This document shows positions 53,401 to 64,000 of a stretch of 64,000 nucleotides of DNA, one piece after another. The position numbers were made by a program, and so were the translations under genes. Every line of letters begins with the position of its first letter. Positions within the stretch are counted from its first letter, which is position 1. The DNA lies in contig RSEF01000031.1 in assembly GCA_003993805.1 (NCBI GenBank), positions 60,593,126-60,657,125 on the forward strand, read 5' to 3'. Under the pieces are notes generated by a model. That model searched no databases, was not told the origin of the DNA, and saw only the letters and a list, made by a program, of their open reading frames with translations. The DNA comes from Himantopus leucocephalus (taxonomy: Eukaryota; Chordata; Aves; Charadriiformes; Recurvirostridae).

Positions 53401-55336
53401 ACTTCCTCCGGTAAGTAAGGAAGATACAGAAATACTCCTTTTTTTTTTTAAATATTACCAGCAGTGGGTATCTAAGATCAGAACACTGGATTTTCCTTCC
53501 TTCTTTATTATATAAACTGATTTCAAATAAAAAGCCCTTTCACTTCCACACAGGTTCCTGTACCCTCAAAGGCAGTAATATCACATAATACTTAAAAGCA
53601 GATGAACTACTGAATCTGACAGGATGACTCATATACATGAAGTCAGTCAGGTTAAGGATAACTGTTTGCTCAATAGATGATGTTTCTTTTTCAATTTCTG
53701 TCTCTCTAACCTTCCTATAACTGTCTGGGTTTTTTATTTTTCCCTCTATGATAGAAAATCTTTATTTTTTAATAGGGTCATTTAAACCTAATCCTTTCTG
53801 ATAGAAAAAAAATCAGAAAATGTTGTGCCATCCCATCTTCAATCAGTCAGTATACTGCAAAGCATACACTTCAGAGGTGGAAACAGGAAAAAATAGTCCA
53901 CTTCTCAAAAAGCACAGATGCACTTAGTAAAATGATAATGCCAGTCCTGATAAACCTTGGGCCTCTGGGTTTTAAGTTAAGCTTCTGGATCCCAGTTACA
54001 CAAACCAAGCCCATTTCTTACAGATGTGAATTCAAAATGTTGAGTTTGAGGAACTGTGAGCTCTAAAATATAGAAGCAAAGACACACCAAAAAAGTTTAA
54101 AAACGATAAAAAAGAAAAAGAGAAAAATACAATATTATTTTTATAAAATGTTAGGATTACTTCATGCTAAATCTGTGATATACAAGGAGGGTCTGATTAC
54201 TGAGGTCTGAATATCTGCCATTGCTTACAAAGTGGCAATATGGGACAAATTGGTAACCAGTAACGGTGTATGTAGTGGAGAACAAACAGCAGAGAATTAC
54301 TGTGCTATCTGTGCTTGTGTAAAATAAAAGCTTCTTCTGTAGAAAACTGATAGATGAGAAGGGTGCAGGCTAAATTTCAGTGCTGTGGTTCAGAACTCTC
54401 CTGCCCAAGCTTCATTTTCCATGTTTGGGAGCTCTGACAATCACTTGGGTAAGGAAAACTTCACACTTCAATTATTTTCCAATGTCTGACAGAGAACACA
54501 GAGTTAATAATGAACATTACATCTATGTTTTGAATCACCGATTCAGAATGCCTTATTCTGCATTCTGCTTGCAAGTCTTGATGAACTGAGTGTTCCCAAA
54601 AAGACTTAAGAAAACTATTGTATAAAACCAAGAATTGGTAGGCAGTTAGCCACTCTGTGGAACGTTTAATTAAAAATAAAATGAAATAAAAATAAATATA
54701 ATAATTCTAGTGGGAGAAGGTAAATTAACTCCAAAGTTCAGTTTACACAGACTATATAGCATTAAAAATTACCAAAAAGTCTATATGTCAGCCATGAAGC
54801 CTTTGGCTAGTGTAGCTGAGCAAGTACCTGACTGTTGTGGTCCAACCTTGCTTGGGAAATTCATATGTGAGTGAGGACATGTTCTGTAATAACTTCTGGA
54901 TCAAAGACAGGATCTGGGATTGTGTCCAGTGGTACTGAAGACCTTTTTCAGTTTTGCTGTTGCCTGAATTTGGGGAACTAAAGCTCCGTGTTTGTTTCAT
55001 TAATAACAGCTACATATTTAAGGAAAAAGGGTTCTCAGCTATTACTGTGGGAACAGATTTCTCAGCCAGTATTTTTCAGCAGGGTCCCAGGCTAAGATCC
55101 TTCACTGTGAAGACAAGTATCCAGTTTTAGGGACAGCTTAGCTGCCAGAAATGAGAGAAAATTCATAAGAGCTAGGTATTTATTTTGGCATTTGAAAGGA
55201 CCACAACCTTCTTGAAAATTCCTTGACATATAAGGGTGTTCAGTATGACAGCTGCTGCTGTCCATGTTTCTGGTTCCTAGACTAAGGATTTGGATCCCTA
55301 AAATCCCTTTCATATTATCCAGGCAGATCCCTGCAT
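50409..55336. other. LINGO2 intron, no recognised gene
   Basis: Mostly AT-rich. A GC-richer patch at about 52780-53000 opens frames on both strands (the longest 139 codons, minus, 52692-53111). None has a recognisable domain, and the overlapping open frames look like a composition effect. A non-coding LINGO2 exon could lie here but I cannot point to one. Confidence 0.5.
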
Positions 55337-55395
55337 AGTGACATAGTGACCCTTCCCCAAGGGTCAATACTCGGTCCCATTTTGTTCAATATATT
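55337..55395 (+). mobile_element. CR1 LINE reverse-transcriptase fragment cut by assembly gap
   Basis: Translation gives LPQGSILGPILFNI, the conserved [14 protein letters not shown] block of CR1 reverse transcriptase. The sequence then runs directly into the block of Ns. On the far side of the gap CR1 similarity is not apparent, so the rest of the element is either in the gap or absent. Confidence 0.7.
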
Positions 55396-55495
55396 NNNNN
55401 NNNNNNNNNNNNNNNNNNNNNNNNNNNNNNNNNNNNNNNNNNNNNNNNNNNNNNNNNNNNNNNNNNNNNNNNNNNNNNNNNNNNNNNNNNNNNNN
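55396..55495. other. Assembly gap (100 Ns)
   Basis: Exactly 100 N bases, a conventional placeholder for a gap that may be of unknown size. Two further isolated Ns occur at 16330 and 26385. Confidence 0.98.
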
Positions 55496-57574
55496 CCCCC
55501 ACTCCTGAATGTATCCAGCAAAATGTGGTTTTTCATATAGCTTTTCTGGAGAAGATATGTTGTTGGAGGGGTATGTGGATGATCATCCTTACTCAAATTC
55601 TTTAATCTTTCCTTTTCCTTTCTCCTATTGTGACCTTTTGTGATATTTGCAGCAGGAGGAGGTGAGAAGTAATAAAAATCAAGTGAGAGGATGATTTTTT
55701 GAATCCTCAGTGCTCCTTTTAAGGTACTGTTCCATCAAGACTTATTGTCCCAGCTGTAGTTAAAATAATTACAGAGCAATTACAGGCTAATGAGGAAGAA
55801 TGGTGCGATCTACTCAAAATGAGTAAGAGAGAGACAGTAGTATTCCTTGGGACTGATAAAGCCACCTTATATGTGTGTTACCATCCTGCAAAGTGAACAA
55901 GAAATCTAATATGTTTGGCAGCTAAAAGCACCAGCCAGTGCTAAAAATTTCTACACATAGGGAAACAGAGAGTCCCTACCCCAAAGGTCTGTCCTTAAGA
56001 ACTGAAAGGTTGGTGCAGAGAATCTCTGTTACAGCTAAGAAATGTAATTTTCTTTTCCATCTTCCCATTTTATAAAATTTTTATCCACAAAGTAGGCAGA
56101 GTAATAAGATTTTCAAAGATATTTAAAAAAACTCGTGATTTCAGGACTTATATTTCCAAGGATGGCTTCAGCACTTAGGAGGTGACATCACATTAACCAG
56201 AAGGGACAAAGTGAAACAAGCAGGGTTGCCTGACTTTCAGGAAGTCTTCAGTTCCAAAGTGCTGAATGTCTTTTTGGAAAAAGGATTATGGTTCATAAGA
56301 TATTTGGTATATGTGCACACTGCCAGCTACAATGCAGTAGTGAGATACTTGATCTGACTCTTGTACAGGTAGAAGCACAGTTAAAACTAAGGTCAAACTT
56401 CTTCATGTTGTGTTACAGCTCCTAGTGCAAATTTACCTTAGTCAGATAATGATTTTCGTTGATTTTCAGCACTCGTTTTTCAATGGAGCTGATGATCTGC
56501 ATCATCATAGATGCAAACTGATGTTTTGTTATTCAACTTGCAAATCATGGTTGCCCACCCACTTTGCATAAAGGAAAATTCTCATGGAATATATGGGAAA
56601 TCTAATTTCCGCATGGACTCGATGACATTTCACAGAAGTTTTGCTCTCTGATTTGCATTTAGTTGGATTTCTAAATATAGCAATCACACTACTAAACCTA
56701 TGAATTTCTGAATGGAGCCCAGTCTGTAGAAATGGTAAAGAAATAAACTTTGTGAAGTCATGGTGATGCTACTGTTGTGCACTGTATGCATAAAACCTAG
56801 CCTTTCCTCCTACCTCCTCCCCGCTGCTCTCCTGAAGGTTTTTTAATCAGTCATATTTTGGATAATGATTTTTAACCTCTTGAATATAAATTGGCATTGC
56901 ATTCCTTTGTGGTTATATTTTAACACACTTCCTGGACATAGTGCAAAACACAACAAGGAGAAACAGCTAGGGCTGTAGATGTCTAAGTCACTTGGTGTCA
57001 AAGGAAACTGTGGTGCATTCTCAGCATTCTTTGTTCTTTTTCAAAATAGGTTATGCAGACACCCCAATAATTATATCATTTACTTACTGGGGGTTACAGC
57101 AATTGGTAATGATCAAGACATTGCACAATCAGCAGGCTGCATTCATTTGTTCTGCTGCTTAACATCACCACTGTGAGAACATCATTGTTTATTATGGCTC
57201 ACAGGCAGTAATCATTTTACATAACATGAGGATTTTTTTCACTCAATTGCTTTCATGCTTTAGGCTGATGAGAATAATCATCATGCAACAATTACTTGCA
57301 CCTCTACAGATGATGCTCAAAAATTCAGGTCACTGAATATAATGTATATACATTTTTGTGAGGGTACATGTTTTCCTTTTTCACCTTTTAAGGGATAAGT
57401 ATGAAAATCTGGATCATTGCCTTCTTTTCGCCTCTGCTGAGAACCCCTGTTAAAATCAAAACACTAACAGTGTCAGGTAGCAGGACACTTTTCAGTTATC
57501 ATCTGAAAGAATTCAGAAGCTAGGGATGTAGATGAAGGATTAGGTAAACAACTGAAAAATATAAAAAATTATCA
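55496..57574. other. LINGO2 intron, unique sequence with possible conserved segments
   Basis: No gene is seen. It holds an ancient repeat remnant at 55938-56100. The intervals about 56440-56800 and 57180-57320 are rich in homeodomain- and POU-like motifs such as ATTTGCAT and CTGATGATCTGCATCATCAT, which is only suggestive of regulatory function. Confidence 0.5.
55938..56100 (+). repeat. Ancient amniote LINE/SINE remnant
   Basis: TCTACACATAGGGAAACAGAGAGTCCCTACCCCAAAGGTCTG tracks the old repeat segment reading roughly GTACAAACACATAGTAAGAGACAGTCCCTGCCCCAAAGAGCTTAC. It is followed at a plausible distance by TTCCATCTTCCCATTTTATAA, matching ATCATCCCCATTTTACAGATG in the same family. Two blocks in the right order make chance less likely. 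Confidence 0.5.
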
Positions 57575-57760
57575 GAGGGCTGGAGCGCCTCTGCTGTGAG
57601 GACAGGCTGAGAGAGTTGGGGTTGTTCAGCCTGGAGAAGAGAAGGCTCTGGGCAGACCTTATAGCAGCCTTCCAGTACCTAAAGGGGGCCTACAGGAACA
57701 ATGTGGAGGGACTCTTGATCAGGGAGTGTAGTGATAGGATGAGGGGTAATGGTTTTAAAC
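57575..57760 (+). mobile_element. CR1 LINE internal fragment (both ends missing)
   Basis: GGACAGGCTGAGAGAGTTGGGGTTGTTCAGCCTGGAGAAGAGAAGGCTC and the GGGGGCCTACAGGAACAATG block are the 3' coding part of CR1 ORF2. The fragment is only about 186 bases. It stops after GGTTTTAAAC without the CR1 3' UTR or tail, and also lacks everything upstream. Confidence 0.9.
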
Positions 57761-60426
57761 ACGGACACAAATGAAAAAAACTAAATCCACTGGGCATTAG
57801 CTTGGTCTGAGGATTTACTAATGAATAATTCAAATGGTACCCATTTGAACTATTGGCAGCTGAAAATACTCCAACAATCTTTTCAGCAAATAGTTTTAAT
57901 AATAACTATTTTCTTCAATGCACTCACCTTTTGATTTGTTAGTAGTAGCTGACCATAAATACAGATCTTATCCCAAAAGGTTTGCACCTGATGTCCAATT
58001 CATCATTAAAAATAACGCTAGATGAGCTTGTAATTGATATTGAGCAATTTTTTGTTCAACCAAAGGAGGCATGCATGCATGAATTTGAGAAGTATTTAAC
58101 TAAAACAATGATGATTTGAGACTAAGATGATCAAATGCAGGAGTTTGGCATAAATTATCTTCATAAAGAGGCAATTTTACACAGAAAGACTTCCGCCCTA
58201 GAGAATGGGATTTTGGGATGGGTTCTCTGCAAAAGTCCATTGAAATAATTCACTGTAAGAATTCAAAATTATAAGATAGGTGAGAATCATGAAAGTACAT
58301 GTCTTGGAGAACGCAGCAAAGGATTTCACAGAGTACTTAAAATAATTTATATTTTTAAGTATGTTTTGTTTGTTTTGCTCCTTTTCCTACTGCAAAGAAA
58401 GAAGAGGGGTTATCATCTGTAGAAATTTTGGCAAAGCTCATGTGGTTGCAAAGCAAACAGATTCAGGAATCGAGATTTCTAGGCAATGGGACATCATGGA
58501 AGGAGATACAGAAATTACATTTAATAATTACTAAGTTAAAACTGATATTGTTGCTAAGCAGGAACAGATGAAAGAATGCAAAATTAAGCTGTAAGCATAG
58601 GTGCAAATTAGACAATATATGGACTTGAAAGTATAATCAAGAGCTTTGCAAAATGAAAAAGTGTATGAGTCTAATGTGGGAATATTTCGAACATACTGGA
58701 GAATAACATCTGAGAAACTCAGCAGAAGACTGGTGTGCTAGTTACTTTGTGGTGATAGAAAACCCTTTAGACAGGGGTGAAGAATAAGGAAATGATGGTA
58801 TTTAAGGGGGAGAAAAGGAAGGAGGGCCCAGGCTGTCTTGAATGTATAGGAACAGCTGAGGACAGAAATGACAGAGAGACAGATATCATATCAGATATTT
58901 TCTGTAGTGATGGTATTAACACATTAATGACCAAGACAACTTGCTTATCACAAAGGAATACCTGGCAACAGAAAATTACAATGCAGTGGAAACAGTGCAA
59001 TATAAATTATTTGCTTAAACTGTGGGAAGGCATTGGTGTATTGAAAACTTATTTTTGTAAGGCTGGATATATGAGCGATCTCTTTGTGCAATTGTGAACA
59101 ATTAAGTATTTTGTATGTAAAATCCTTTTGCATACACTTAGATAGTTACCCACTAGCCTATTGCTGCTCAGTCTGATGTCTAATTCTGATACTTCTTGGT
59201 TTTATGCTGCCACAGTTATCATAGCTAGGGCCTGTGCGAGTTCCTGTGCCAGCTAATTATAAATGAAAGATACTATGAAAGGTTGAAAACCTGTTTTTTG
59301 CAAATCCTGTTTTGTGTCTGTGTCCACTTTTTCCAAAGCCTCAAAGCTGAATAGGTCAAGTCAAATCTTTCTACTTTTATTACCTGTTCAGAGAGAAGAA
59401 ATTCTGTACTGCTCAGAGAACAACATTTTGAACTTCAAACACTGTGCTGAGTAGACAGTATTTGTTAGAGGCAAGGCGTGATTGAGAGAAAGAGAGAGAA
59501 AACTGTAACCACAGGAAAGGTACAAAGAAAAAACCCAGTAATCCTATTCAGACTGAAGAGCAGTGGACTTATGATCTACACAAGCATGAAATTATACTTG
59601 TCTCAGTGAGTCTGACCCTAACATTGACTGCATTAATGGTACCTGTTGACTCATGATATCATATTTATTCATATTTCAGGTAGCTCAGTCATTCTGTAGA
59701 CCCAGTTAGGTTTTTTATCCCCTTTTCTGCCACACTTGATTAGGCTTGTTGAGTGAAAGAAAGAAACCTAGCCTTCTGCAATGCTAGGCTATTATCCTTG
59801 CATAGGAAAGATAATCATCCATCACAGAAAATCCATAAAAAGATGATATTAGGGGTTCTATTCTTAAACCATTCGGCAAAGCCATATTGTATTGTAATCC
59901 ACCTGCCTCCAGCAGCCTCCTGTTCCTACAAAGGCAGTCAATAACAGAGAGGCAATAGAGAAACTGCTAAAGCTCTGTTGGTGGCCAAGGGCCAGAGAGC
60001 AGCAGGATACTGATTCTGAGGAGAGCAAATGCTGAATCTAACAGGTAACTTTAAAAAGAAGAAAGCACAGAGGTGTTACAAAGATGGAAGAATATTTAAC
60101 TGGGCTTTCACTACAAGACATAAGTGGCATAAGTGTCCAGTTATTCAACATCTTACTCAGATATGGCAAAAAAACCCTAAAGCAAACCCTTCTGAAAACA
60201 CTACACTGTAGGGTGAGTCTGGGAGAAGGCTTCTTTGACAGTACAGTGATCCCGGCCTGTGCTCCATTAAATGAGGCACAGTGGTTTCTCCCTCTTCTTT
60301 ACAGCTTCTCAGCTGAAGGTAGTGAAAACTCAAGTGCCTGCACTGAAGTAATGCTAAGAAGTAATTAAATACTCTAACAACACTGGACTATATTCATAAT
60401 TTAATTAGTAATAATGGATAGTATGA
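57761..60426. other. LINGO2 intron, no recognised feature
   Basis: AT-rich intronic sequence with no repeat I can name and no exon-like segment. Confidence 0.55.
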
Positions 60427-60490
60427 CCAGATGATGTCCAAAGGTCCCTTCCAACATCTACCATTCTGTGTGATTCTGTGATTCCGTGAT
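60427..60490 (+). mobile_element. CR1 LINE, 3' terminal fragment
   Basis: GATGTCCAAAGGTCCCTTCCAACATCTACC followed by ATTCTGTG-type repeats is a severely 5'-truncated CR1 copy that keeps only its 3' end and tail. Confidence 0.85.
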
Positions 60491-60849
60491 ATAGCTCAGA
60501 GCTGGACGGGGAATTTGCAGCAGAGCATTTACTGAATTAGCTGAACTTTTTTTCAGGTTCAGTTTCTCTCAGACAACTATTAAATCTCAGTTATCCTCAA
60601 ACTTTAGTACAGGTCATTTTGAAATCTTGTCAAGTTTTAGTTTCATTACCTATTCCAGTAGTTAAGTAGTTTTACTTACAGTTTGATAATGAGCAGGTAA
60701 TGTATAGATATTGGGAAATTGTGCCCAATGTTTTGAGCATGGACCCTTCCATTAAAATTCTTGCTGCTCTGTCATCATTTATGTTTTATACTCCTCAGCC
60801 TACTCACTCTCCTTTCCAAAACTAAAACAAATGGTGGGCAAAACATATT

Positions 60850-60990
60850 TTTTTATCTTCACTTTATGAGTGTTAGAACTGACACCAAGGTAAGATAAAT
60901 GCTTCTTTCAAGGTCCTGAAAGAAACCTGCCTTCGAGCCAAGAAATCCATATTTTTGAAGTTTCAGCACAGTGTGCTAATCACCAAGAAC
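60850..60990 (+). repeat. Ancient amniote SINE/LINE remnant
   Basis: ATCTTCACTTTATGAGTGTTAGAACTGA, TTTCAAGGTCCTGAAAGAAA and TTCAGCACAGTGTGCTAATCACC fall in the same order and spacing as TTATAAGTGGGGAACTGAGG, CCCAAGGTCACTCAGAAAG and CCCAGTCCAGTGCTCTAACCAC, blocks of an old repeat family known in reptiles, birds and mammals. Strongly diverged. Confidence 0.5.
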
Positions 60991-61440
60991 TCTCTTTTAT
61001 CATTAGTCAAGTGCAGTTCTGCTCTTATGATTACTTCTTTGGTTTTCTAGAGAAAATGCCTGTGAAATAGCCCAAGTCTTCAAAAAATGTTGGCATGTAT
61101 AAGCCTAGAACTCTTCTTTCTTTGCCCCAGTTAAAGCAAAAACAAAAGCGCATGTTCAGTGAACTGTGACTAGTGAATTTGTCCTGAGTGACTTTGTATT
61201 TCTCTTCTGATTTGCTCTTTAAATTTGTGTAGCTGGACTGAAGAATCTTTATGTGAGCTGACATGACTTCTTTATAACATGGGCTTTAAACTGGTGAATT
61301 TTGCTGAAAAAAAAATCAAAATGTTCCTTAAAATTTGATCCAAGAAATACTGTAAAAGGATATAACCTCAATTAGTTGTAAGGCAAGTGTTTTCTTAGCT
61401 TATGAGTGAGCCAACTGGGAAAATACTTAGTGCTTTTCCC

Positions 61441-61473
61441 TTTATTTATTTATTTATGTATTTATTTATTTAT
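61441..61473. repeat. (TTTA)n microsatellite
   Basis: Eight TTTA units over 33 bases with a single interruption (ATGTA). Confidence 0.95.
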
Positions 61474-64000
61474 CTGGTCAGTACTTGCAAAGCTTTTAAG
61501 CCACTTCAGACTCAGTTTAGAGAGGTACAACATTCATTCATGAAAAGACTGCAATGCAGGTGGAAATGGGACTTCTGACAGAAACTATGTATAGTTTATT
61601 CATTGGTTGTAGAGTATAGTCGTTTCCCGCTGGTCAACGTAGACTATAGGAATGTTTTATAGTCAGTTGTTCAAATCATACACAATAGTGTGCTTATGCA
61701 TTACAGTAGCATATAGCTCAAAAAATCTCAACACTTTTTACAGACTATTGGTTACATCTATTCACCAATGCTTTTTATAAATATGGAGAATTTTTCACAT
61801 CACTTGTCAACATGGTGAAAACATATTTATATTTCTATTTAACAGACCTTTGTACGTTCGGAACTTGAAAACTGGGACTTGGTTCAAACACCTTAGAATT
61901 ATGTATCTGTGAACTGCAATTGGAAAAGACATGGCTATTTTAAACATACCATCATATCTGCTGTTTGTGATATTTCCTGTAAATTCTCCTCAGTCCCTCA
62001 GCAGACAAGCAAGCAGCACCAAATACATATCTTAGGCAGAGCAAGGGAGTCTGTGTTATGTTTCCATCAAACAGTGCAGCAGGGCCGTGGACAGAGTGGA
62101 TTCAGATTTGAACAGATTTTGAGATTTATTTGGCTGGTTAAAATAATTCACTCGCCCTTTTCTAGGTGTGGCAGAGCCACCCAAAAAAGCACCTAGCAGT
62201 AAACAAGGACAAACTACCAACAGGGGAAACGAGAACTAGTCTGACATCTGCCACTCTGCTACAGTTTATCAGGTTAAGGTTTTGCAGGGCTTCATCAGCT
62301 GCCTCCTGTCAAATGTCAGAAACAAACCATTAATTCTAGCAACAATTTTATACTGTACTGATACTTTAAATACCTCCTGAACCTGCTGCTTTTCCCACTG
62401 AAACCTTGATATGTTAAATAAAAAAATATAAACTTTCTCCCTTGAAAAAAACCCCACCACATTATCATGTGATGGACATTTTTAATTTTTATAGCAAGGT
62501 TTTAGGCAACTGCTTCAGGAAGATTCACATCTTATTCAGAGCAAAATTATTTGAGAAAAGTGAGTGTCATACAGTCCTGTGGAAACATGCTTCATTATGT
62601 TCTCCTTTTCCCATCAATTCCTGAGAAAAATAAAGCCCAAGAGTCTTCTATAACCAAAAAAGGATCTACATATATATCCAAATTATGATTATTTTCAGAG
62701 GATAGCGCTTCATTAGGTTGTAGATGTTGTAGAGCTTCATTTTCACAAAGGCCAATACCAAACAAAACCCTCACCTATTTAGTGGTTATTTTTGCACTTT
62801 TACAAATTCCTTCTTTTTGTGTTAGTCTGAAAAGTACCGGAAAACTTCAAACGATCTCTGACATCTGGCCTGATTATATATTTGGAAAAAATACTTTCCT
62901 TCTGAAGTTTGAAAGCGACGATACATCCAATAATATCTATGCATACATACACATACATGTACCACCTGCAGAACATAAGGAGAATCATAACCACCATTGC
63001 CCCTACCATTCCATGCACCTCTTTGCTAAAAGGTAGCTGCTTCCAGGATTTGGGTTGGAGCCAGAGGTTCCACAAGCAAGCTGCTAAAGTGCTCAGAAAG
63101 GCAGAAGGTAGAAAAAGCTAGCAGATAACTACTGATAGTTTAAAAAAAAATTCTCAAGAAATTTCTCAAGTAATTGCCCAATTTTTGCTTTTTGATACTA
63201 TCTGAAAGATTGAAGTGGTTACCTGGAAATTGCCTAGCAGCTACGAAAAGGCAAAGGACACATCCAGGGAAGACGTGTGTGCTTTTATGAAAGGGCATAG
63301 GCAAGATTTTATAATGTCATAAGGGATAATAACTGGTTGTAATTTTTTAATCAGATAAAGTTTTTTCAAGTATCTTTCTGCACAGTACAAGGCACTACTT
63401 TCCTTTTCTATTACAATGTGTTCCAACTAACCTCCTGCTTTAACAAACACTAGTTTTATTTGGTTTGTATACATATTGAACCTGCACGGGTATGTTAGCT
63501 GTTTCTTATTCACTCTTACCCTAAAAGAAAAGCATGGTGTATGTGATGGCTTGCTACGAGGGGGAAGTTCAGCATTTCCTTAAAATCTGAAAATGTCATA
63601 CCTGAGGTATTAAAATTGTCACCTCTATATCCTTTATTTTTTGCAGTTACATGTTTTAAAATTCAACCTTAAATTTAATATGTAACAAAAACATTTCTAC
63701 CTGATAACTGCAGAACCAAGAAGGAAAAAGTTATTGAGAGCGTGTGAGGATACATTTCACATTAAAGATGAATGGATAATGGATAAAATGCACAATGACA
63801 AATTATATGTGGAAAAAGTGCTGCGTTTTCCAACTTCTGTGAATCATAGATTATACTTTTTTTACTATTTCTTTTTTTATTTTTTCCTTCATTTCTCAAT
63901 TTCACTGGCCATTTTACAGCACTTCACTGAATTGCATAATGCAAAGCGTAGCTTGTTAGAAAGAATTGTGGAAAGTCAGAGGCTAAGGCTGCCCATATGT

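Larger units (their letters stand above)
60491..64000. other. LINGO2 intron, mostly unique sequence
   Basis: AT-rich sequence with one ancient repeat remnant and one (TTTA)n microsatellite described separately. No exon is seen. Confidence 0.55.

Noticed and set aside
35027..64000. Search for the intronic microRNAs miR-873 and miR-876 known in mammalian LINGO2
   Set aside because: I did not see either mature sequence by eye; in mammals they lie much farther from the coding exon.
1..64000. CRISPR arrays, operons, tRNA or rRNA genes
   Set aside because: The window is vertebrate nuclear DNA; no regularly spaced repeats or RNA gene structures were seen.

Overview
This is a window of vertebrate nuclear DNA, almost certainly from a bird. 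It is AT-rich and gene-poor. It carries several 5'-truncated CR1 retrotransposons ending in the avian-type 3' tail (ATTCTRTG)n, a solo LTR of a type I recognise as widespread in bird genomes, and one large intact gene exon. I cannot name the species. Two isolated Ns and a 100-N block show that it is a draft assembly.

The only protein-coding gene I can support fully is LINGO2, on the minus strand. Its complete 606-residue reading frame lies in one exon (CDS 33170-34990), entered through a clear 3' splice site at 35027-35028. The encoded protein is a neuronal type I membrane protein with a signal peptide, leucine-rich repeats, one immunoglobulin domain, a membrane span and a short cytoplasmic tail. 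In vertebrates the other LINGO2 exons are 5' non-coding and spread over a very long distance. From 35027 to the right end the window is therefore read as LINGO2 intron; left of 33170 is its 3' UTR followed by intergenic DNA. In chicken this region is Z-linked as far as I recall (human 9p21 synteny, with C9orf72 on the 3' side), but the sequence here cannot prove it.

Layout: 1-40 is a CR1 3' tail. 41-19963 is intergenic sequence without a recognised gene, holding one exon-like segment (15651-15776, minus) and one coding-like frame (18841-19110, minus), neither identified. 19964-21103 is a CR1 fragment with a long reverse-transcriptase frame. 21104-33169 is intergenic plus the LINGO2 3' UTR, with one ancient LINE-like remnant. 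33170-35026 is the LINGO2 coding exon. 35027-64000 is intron with CR1 copies at 39300-40556, 49265-50408, 55337-55395, 57575-57760 and 60427-60490, a solo LTR at 47198-47739, microsatellites and faint ancient repeats.

I found no RNA gene, CRISPR array, operon or other prokaryotic feature, and no clear new biological system. The best leads are the orphan exon-like segment at 15651-15776, the sense-oriented LTR with a TATA box inside the LINGO2 intron, and two CR1 copies that both lose their 3' ends at the same point.
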